Shown one piece after another: positions 56,405 to 64,000 of a stretch of 64,000 nucleotides of DNA. Where the stretch lies: the NCBI GenBank assembly GCA_028583405.1, contig CM053256.1:3776424-3840423 (forward strand). Direction: 5' to 3'. Numbering within the stretch: position 1 is the stretch's first letter; the number at the start of each line of letters is the position of its first letter. The translations under genes were made by a program, and so were the position numbers. The notes under the pieces were generated by a model, which made no database searches, was not told the DNA's origin, and worked only from the letters and a program-made list of their open reading frames with translations. This DNA comes from Pogonophryne albipinna (Eukaryota; Chordata; Actinopteri; Perciformes; Artedidraconidae).

Positions 56405-58716
56405 GCCAGTTCGGTGTTGCTGCAGTACTCAGAGAAAACAGTCCACAGGGGGACAGGCGGGCATAATAACTAAGGGACAGAGGTGGGGGTGCAGGGGGGA
56501 GTGAGGTTCAGGTGGAGCCATATGGGCTCCGCGGTGCTCGGGTTTTGGAGATAAATGAAACAGAATGAGGGAGAATGACAGGCTGTGTTGCTGATAAGCA
56601 GGTTATTCAATTGCCGAAAAGGAATACTGTCAGACCAGAGAGGCCTGTAAAGACAGTGAGAACATTGCCCACATGCATAGAAGTTGTGGGTAAACTGGAT
56701 AGAGTGTCAACAGATTACAACACCAATGCATAAAGTCCTAAATGCAGGTAACATAAAACCATAGGAAGACACTTTATATGTATGGATAAGTTGTAATAGG
56801 CCATTTGTAAACATGTACACCTCTTTCACTACGCTGCATCTACTAGAAAAAAGTGTGAAAATCTGTTGCTTTTAGATGGATCTAATTCTTTTTTAAAGGC
56901 TCATGGTGAGAAAATCACCATACATGAAACTAGAAGCCAGTCAGACACAGATGACAGGAAGCTGAGAAACTCCCAGCAAACCTGACATGAATGTACACAT
57001 ACGTCCATAGCATTTAGCAGTTTGTTTCACTATTGCATCATGTCAGCAAACCTCCTCTTCAGGAACATAGAGCACATGCATCCATTGGGTCTACTTCTTG
57101 CAAAATGGGCTGTATGTCTGCGATAATTATTTCCATATAAGCTGATGTATTATTCCATCTTTGACTCATAGAGATGCTTCATTATTCTCAAAATAACCAA
57201 TTCATGCTTTATTACTGCTGAGGGCATAAGGAAGAAAGCCTATTTGCTGATTTATAGTGTTTGGACATTCATACAATAAATACAGCTGGGGATTAACTGA
57301 CTGCAGATCTGCCTCAGATGAAAGATGGAGAAAGATGAACGGGCATGCACTGGAAAACCAGGACTGATTAATGAGTCAGCAAATCAAAGCCCAGCATTAT
57401 ATACTTACAGTGTATGGTTTGTTTGTAAATACTTCATATTTACCATTAATTCGATTTGAGTCAGAGCAATTAAATCAGGAGATGTTCGTGATATTAACCA
57501 ATGCCATATAGGTCGTTATTTTCTAATGTAAATATCTGATTTGGTTACAAAACTAAAGATTTGTGAATTATGGATACTGTACTGCAGATGGATAGAGGAT
57601 GGATAGAGGATGGAAAGATGGATAGATAAAATCCCAGTTTTTATATCAGCAGCAGCTAACAGGAACAACAATAGAACAATATAATTAATTGAATGAAGAG
57701 AATGGGTCTAGTTTAAGGCCTGAAGGAAAACTCAATTCAACATGGCTTGTACACCGTAAACTATTGTTTGTAAAAAACAATTACGTCCTGCATAGCATGC
57801 TATACTGTTCCTCTAATCGGCATGTCCTCCTCCTCGTCTTCTTTTGGACATACAGGATTTTCTCTGAAAGCCCCGGGGCAATTATTATACAGCTTCCACA
57901 TTAGCATAGAAACATTGTGACATTAAAAACTATGATCCAAACAACAGATACTGTATATGCCAGTGCGTAGCTTCATCAATGATATTCATGATTGCAATCA
58001 GGAATTCAACTTTCCTTCCGTCAACTCACGGATATTATTTATAGACCTGTCACAAGTTGCAGTTTGTTTGTACTCAGTTGTTCCAAGTTATTTAATAAAA
58101 GTACAAACACCTGCGAAAATGTTGACACAAATTTGCATTTTGACTCAAGCCAATTACCCTCAGACCTCGCCTGCTCCCATCACACTGTGTGACATCCTGA
58201 GCACAGTGAGCAGGCTCAGAAGGAGACAGAGGAGCAATATGTGTTTCATTTTGGAAAGACTGACGTGCATCGGCATACAGAAATAGTGCTGCATTTGGCA
58301 TTTAAAACAAACGCAAAGAACAAAATAACACTATCTATAGATACACAACTGGCACATACTGATTGTTTGTTATATAGAAAGTACAGTTGTTTTCCTGTTT
58401 AGCAGTATACCCCGAAGAAGCGTTTGTTCCTGCGCAGGGTTGAAAAAACATGAGTCCAAAGAATATGATGCGTTTAAACCTCTTTGCTTTGGTCCTGAGG
58501 TGTTAACTAAATAAATCTGTTTCTTTGTGGTCTAAAAAAGACAAAGAAACAATACTATTTGATGTTTTGACAGGACAAGTAATCTGTGTATTCAGTTCAT
58601 AAGGTTTTAGGTGAAGCAGGGTACATACGAAAGAAAAACAGGGGTTGATAGAAATTGCCAATTAGTTATAATAGCATGTACAAATAAAGCAGCACAAAAC
58701 TCATAATTTAATATCT
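56405..58716. other. upstream intergenic stretch, no gene seen
   Basis: No exon or transposon is recognised. A short GATGGATAGAG-type tandem array sits at 57588-57626. A small hairpin (GTTTCTTTGTGGTC / GACAAAGAAAC) lies at 58519-58550. Confidence 0.45.
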
Positions 58717-59189
58717 TTAACACTAGAACCGCCAGAGGTCGCTGTATACCTAAAACCGCCAACGGGTAAAATGTACCCGCTATTGATTTTCAAGGTACAA
58801 TGTTCTTTTATTGATCATACAGAACAGTGAGTTTTGATCGCACAGGGATGAAACTTATACCAATTGAATCTGTGGACTCTCAGCTTTTCATATGACATAG
58901 TTTTGCAGATAGCATGAAGTATAAAGTCATCGCTAAGAGTGCTGATTTAAACGCTTGGTGTTAGACTTGTGTTTTGTTTAGGTACAAATCTATCGATCCA
59001 TCTGTAATGTTCTGTTCTATGGACATATAATTGTCTACATAAACAGACGACGTGGACTACTTCTCTCATTCCGAGTGTCCATCTTTATTCAACTGGCACG
59101 TAACTTGCCCACATGCATTACGTCCTCAACGTGAGCTCAGTCATCCAAGATCTTGTATTCTCCAAGATGTTACACTATCTATCTCTATC

Positions 59190-59259
<70 letters not shown>

Positions 59260-59606
59260 TCTCTCTATCAATATATCTATCTATCTATCTCTCTCTCTCA
59301 ATCTATCTCTCTATCTATAAGGAACCGCAGTAGACAAAAGGCGTTGCTATAGCAACACGTCATGTTTACGCTGCATTTTCTATGAGGTAAATATTACCCG
59401 CTGGCAGATATAGGTATAAATGGCATTTTTTTTGGGCGATTTTTTCAATCTGACTTCATATTGACAATTGTTAACAACAGAGGGTGCTACATAACACACT
59501 TTCAGGAAAAGTCACGGACTGGGAGACTTTAATATGTTATTGAAAAAAAGTTACATACAATCAAAAACTACGGGTAAAATGTACCCGTTGGTGGTTCTAG
59601 TGTTAA
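58717..59606. mobile_element. piggyBac-like MITE with TTAA target duplication
   Basis: An 882-bp element (58721-59602) lies between TTAA sites (58717-58720 and 59603-59606). The ends are inverted: left CACTAGAACCGCCA, right complement CACTAGAACCACCA. Near both ends lies ACGGGTAAAATGTACCCG, itself a near-palindrome; on the left it is separated from the terminus by an extra copy of AACCGCC-type sequence. TTAA duplications and CACTAGA-type termini fit piggyBac. No transposase frame is present. The central part is filled by (CT)n/(CTAT)n simple repeat. Confidence 0.75.
59178..59319 (+). repeat. (CT)n / (CTAT)n compound microsatellite
   Basis: CT repeats with interspersed CTAT units occupy about 140 bp in the middle of the piggyBac-like element. 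Serine/leucine-rich open frames here are repeat artefacts. Confidence 0.95.
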
Positions 59607-60294
59607 AAGCATTTCATTTTGTCCTCTGCTAACCTCTAAACTCTAACATATTCTGCCCCAATTTGGTGACACAAATGCTTTTTTAAAAGTGGGTGGCATT
59701 TTTCCATAATATTGGAGCAACTAAAATGAATGATTATGCATTTAATAGATTTCCTTTTATGAGTAGATGGTTTTAATAAACCGAAATGGACACAAGCCCG
59801 TTATTATCTCTTGATCTTATCTTCTGGCCGCTCAGGTTAGAGTTATCTTGGCTATTAAGTCTGATGAAATGTTTTTAATGTGTCATTGATTTATTGTATC
59901 GCATTATTATCTCAGTGTTTAATATTTGTGCGGCAACACTGCAGAGAATACAAAATGAATTAATATTGCATCAATGTGTAAAAGTAATACAAGCATTCAG
60001 CTGGACTTGAGGGCCCGCAGAGACTAACCAAGAAGACTTACAGAGACTGAAAGTGGACACTCACTTCAATATAAACCATATTGGTGGAATATAGAAAGAA
60101 AAAAAGTAAAGTGGAGCAGACAGTAATAGGAAAGTCCATGTTTAATGTAAGAAATGTTTATGTGCAATTCAAATGTAAGCTGAAGGGAAAGTAATGTGAA
60201 ACACACGAGGCACAGTTCAAAGGGAAATTATTAAAGAGGAAGTAATGACGTACACATCACTGCACAATGTATAACCAACTTAAATGGAAGACAC
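59607..60294. other. non-coding stretch, no gene seen
   Basis: AT-rich sequence between two mobile elements; nothing recognised. Confidence 0.45.
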
Positions 60295-60805
60295 ATGCAT
60301 TGGCTTCAGCTGATATTTAAATGCATTTATCTTAACTATCCCCCTTATTTAAAGCAGTATTTTGTACCCTACTCACCAATTCATCAAGTTAGACATTCTG
60401 TTCAGATTTATTTCTCTGTCCCCTCTGCAAAAAAATTGATTGGCAGAAGAGCGTTCATGTTTAAAGCACCAACTGACTGGAATACTTTACCTGCTGCTAT
60501 TCTCTTGCATCATTGGGTATATTTAAACATGCATTGTTATCTCACTTTCAACTGGTCTGTACTTGTTATTAACTGATATTGATGAAACTGATTTGCTTGA
60601 CTGTCTCAAATTGTAATGATTGTGTGCATTGCTTGAATTTCACTTAACAGACTGTATGTGGTTTGTCTTGTGTGTCATGTTTTGCATTTTGTCTTTTTGT
60701 TTATGTATGTCTGTAAGTTGTTGCTATTGTCTGGACCCCCTTGAAAACGAGATGGTGCATCTCAAGGGGTTTATCCCAATGAATACATTTCTATATATAT
60801 AATGC
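60295..60805 (+). mobile_element. L2-like LINE, 3' fragment
   Basis: A readable protein piece (KCIYLNYPPYLKQY, then VPSAKKLIGRRAFMFKAP and DWNTLPAAI) matches the extreme C-terminus of L2-type ORF2. A 3' UTR follows with a stem-forming pair CCCCCTTGAAAACGAGATG / CATCTCAAGGGG and a short tail near 60790. The family differs from both copies A and B. The protein part breaks off after DWNTLPAAI, so it is a dead 5'-truncated copy. Confidence 0.7.
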
Positions 60806-63800
60806 AATGAACAGGACATCTTTTAAGGTATGTTCTGGTAAAATAAAATGTAGTAATATGCTTTAAAATAAGCAGAGAAAGAGTGTATTTTCCAGAGCTT
60901 CTTCCAGACCCTTATACTCACAGATGAGCTCAATACTTTGTGCTTAAGAGGAAGACCTCATGTTCTTGGACAGCAACACTAATTAGAGCCGTTATCTTAG
61001 AGCTGTGACCTTTTGTCGAACTTCTGTTTTTACTTTCAGTCTCTGCATTTTTTCTAAGTGAAGATTCTCATAGCTGCCGCAACCAGTTATGGTAATTCAC
61101 TTTTGACTTAATAATCCCAATCATTTCTGCAAAAATGTTACGCTCTCATCGTCTCTGTTTTTTTTATGACCACCATGTGAGTGACCATTTTCGTGTCGTT
61201 TGTCTTGTACTCAGATAACAAGCTTTGCCTCGCTGTCATGGTGCAGTTATAGCACAAATAGAATCGTCAATCCCTTCGGTTTCCTTAAGTATGAGGTGAA
61301 ATGTAAGAACCACTGTAATCAGTGTTGCTGGATGCATGATGGGGTCATGATGCATCCTAGAGTGTGATTAACTGGCCGCGATGCCACAGAGTGCATCATT
61401 ACTCATCAGGGGGTGGAACAGTGAGGTTTGATTGATTGTAACCTAACCACACTGTGCAGCAAATACATTGTAGCATATGTCTGCAGACGTTTTTACTGTA
61501 TCAGCTTATATTCAATAAGTATATGCTTGAGCCTACCTATAACACACAGTCAGAGTCACTGAGACACCTTGAGCAACCGCGCTGAAATGACAGTGATTTC
61601 ACACCAAATTAACAGAGAATAAAGAAGACCAGTACTATAATGTCAGATGTTGGCGCCTTGATGGTATGGCCAAACATAAAAGGACACCTTCTTGAGCTTG
61701 TTTCAGGAGCGGGAAGTTCTTGACCACTTGGGGTGCGTCCGGCTGGGTGAACCTGTCCCTGAAGTGTCTGCTGTAGAGCTACCAGTTGTGCTGGCTCCTG
61801 TTTAGTATGGTAATGTATTGAGATGCGGGAAAGGACACTTTTCCCCTAGTCCCCCTTGCTCCATCTTTAAGCCCAACGCATTAATTGGCATGGCAGGGGC
61901 GGAAGTGACTTGGTTGTAATCATTGTCCCTCAGAGAACCCCACAGAGAGGGATTGAAGGAGAGTTAGATGGGGGAGAGCGAATGAGAGCGTTGGGTCTCA
62001 AAAGGCTTGTCCTCCGAGTGATGTTATCCAAAGAGGTGCAAGGAAACAAAAAGGAGGAGGGAGAGGAATTTATGGAACAAGCAGGGAAAAGAAAAGGGAG
62101 AATCTGGAAAGGAAATTGTGATGTGAGCTCCCCTGCCCCCGGATAAATGGACTGAGAGGAGAATTGGATGGATGATTCATGTAGGGGATTATGGATGGAG
62201 ATTGATAGCTGCATGGTGGGAAAACGGTAGCGGGATGGAGGTTAGGAAGTTTGATCGACATGAAGAAGATGAGAAGGGAAGAGAAGGAAGCGGTGGGTCA
62301 GTGGAAGATGACTGAGGTTGATTGACATTAAAGCTCCACTTGTTGTACTTTAGATGTTATTTTATCCTGTGTAAACTTTCTAAACTGAGAGAAAACCAAA
62401 CAAGCCTCACGCATCTAATTCAAGGAAATTGATTTATTAAGCATTACCCATTTATTTGGCTAATTTCCACTTCACGCCTTGCTGTTAGCGCCTCACAAGT
62501 TGAAGTTGTTTCATCCATTTTAAGCACACAATTGCTTTCACTGATGATTTCTGCCGCAGCAACACGCCACGGTTGTTAAGTACCTTGAAATAGAGGAACT
62601 GCATCTGAATCTGAACGCCAAGGAGAGTCAGCCAGGAGATGGAAGAACTGGATAGTTCTATATAGAAAAATATATAGAAAAATATATAGAAAAACTGAAG
62701 GTTTCTTACTTTGAAGGTCAAATGTCAATGTTGTGCTCCATCTTGGCGAAGGCTGCTAATTACTTTAACCAAAGGATGAGTGTGTGGGTAAGTGTGTGTG
62801 GGCATGCAGGCATATTTATATACATGGATGTGTTTCCCAAAGGCAACGGATGAGGGATAGTAAATGAATGATGAAGCACAGAGCGGGCGAGTCGCCTTTT
62901 AAGAAGCGAACGGAGCCTGAACGCGTGAGAGAGTGCGGCCTTGAAGCCAGATCAAAGCCACGAGCCGAGCTGTAATAGATGATGGAATTTAACATGTCTG
63001 CTGCCTCTCTCCCTCTGTTTTATGGCTTTCAAAATGCAACTGCCATTTTTCGTCCTTTTTAATTCGCCACTCCATCAAATTTCCATCACTGCACTGCAAC
63101 ATTGACTTTCTAGATGCAAGTCACTGACATGGGCTATTGAAGTACAATGACACAAAATATCATCAGTGTAATTACTTTATTAGTGTAGACTGATGTCAGA
63201 TAGGCCCGTCCTGTTTCATGTCACATCAGTGCCTTAGTTAGCGTCCACTGGTTGCCTTCTGGCCACGAGGAGGCCTTTGCTGCTGAGCTCAGTCGTTTTC
63301 CCAGAGTCTGGGAATAAGTGCTGTGTCTCACGCAGCAAAGCATCCCTTTGTAATTAAAAATGTCTTAATGATAGTACTTCAAGAGCATTCGCAATTAATC
63401 ATAGAGATATCCTATACATCTTGAAACAAATATGCAGCAAAAAAATTACTTTTCACTGCATGGTTGGGAGTAATAATAGTCTGCTTCATTATCATCAAAA
63501 GTACTTTGTGAGATGTTGTACTTAATGCAGCGGCTCATTAATCAATGATACGTTTGTAGGGATTATTGAACTCTGACTCAGCCATACGGCAGCAGCAGTA
63601 GGGTCTACAACAAAAGCACTTTGGTTGGGTTAAGTCCAGTCAGACTCTTTATAGGGGAGGCCATGACACTCTTTGCTTCGAGCATGAATTGGTAGTCTCA
63701 CAGCAGAAATGTGGCATTGATGAATAACTGGTATCTGCAGGTAGATATCTATCATGGATAAGCATGCCAAGTGCCGTGGTTGTAAGCTTTGAACATGTCT

Positions 63801-64000
63801 GCTTATGACTGGCTCACACATCATTTTAGCCACTCCCGAGTTTCCTAATGGATTCTCTGCCCCTGTCATCCATCTCTCTCAGTTTCTTTTGTCCGTTTTT
63901 CATTTACTAAAAGCAAATCACTCCCTATCTCTGCCTTTCTTTCATTTTGGTTTGAACCCAGTTGTTGTCTCTCTGCTCTTTTCATTTCCATCTCTGAAAC
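60806..64000. other. upstream intergenic stretch, no gene seen
   Basis: No exon or transposon is recognised. A purine-rich tract spans about 61930-62300. A 13-bp tandem triplet (TATATAGAAAAA-type) lies at 62655-62697. The part near 62880-62990 is CpG-richer with balanced composition and could be a regulatory element, without further support. Confidence 0.4.

Noticed and set aside
59052..59352. Ser-Leu rich frames
   Set aside because: These translate the (CT)n core of the piggyBac-like element.

Overview
The window looks like about 64 kb of a ray-finned (teleost, probably percomorph) nuclear genome. Long (TG)n and (CT)n microsatellites, vertebrate-style splice sites and a diverse set of fish-type transposable elements support this: L2-clade LINEs, a tRNA-derived SINE, and Tc1, hAT, PIF/Harbinger-like, piggyBac-like and Kolobok-like DNA elements. 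No bacterial gene arrangement is visible. Most long open reading frames are chance frames through microsatellites or purine-rich tracts.

The only host-gene segment I can support is on the minus strand near 55.6 kb. It is a short first coding exon (ATG at 55654, donor GT at 55593-55592) encoding a signal-peptide-like N-terminus. A GC-rich, CpG-rich promoter with TATA, CCAAT and GC boxes lies around 56.1-56.4 kb. No further exon is recognisable to the left, so 1-55593 may be a large first intron. That would suit a neuronal or cell-surface gene with a long regulatory intron, but the gene is not identified. Right of 56.4 kb is upstream intergenic sequence.

Layout: 1-6.5 kb, no gene. 6.5-8.3 kb, a GC-rich PIF/Harbinger-like element carrying one MADF/Myb-like exon, then 37 bp later an internally deleted hAT element retaining only a BED finger and a hAT C-terminal dimerisation segment. 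9.8-12.1 kb, a 5'-truncated L2 LINE inserted in a (TG)n tract. 13.4-13.9 kb, a Kolobok-like MITE. 18.4-19.4 kb, two identical 97-bp segments 930 bp apart; the left one is flanked by a perfect 9-bp direct repeat, as if copied in. 25.2-26.3 and 32.6-33.9 kb, two direct copies of one L2 family, the second interrupted by a SINE. 27.6-28.9 kb, a dead Tc1 transposon between them. 42.7-43.2 kb, an unclassified terminal-inverted-repeat element with a 5-bp target duplication. 51.5 kb, a possible SINE fragment. 58.7-59.6 kb, a piggyBac-like MITE containing (CT)n/(CTAT)n. 60.3-60.8 kb, another L2 3' fragment.

Nothing here amounts to a new gene system. The most unusual items are the duplication-flanked 95-bp local copy, the Harbinger-like element with an intact MADF exon and splice donor, the BED/hATC deletion derivative, and the 5-bp-duplication element. 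All family assignments come from reading the sequence; no database search was run.
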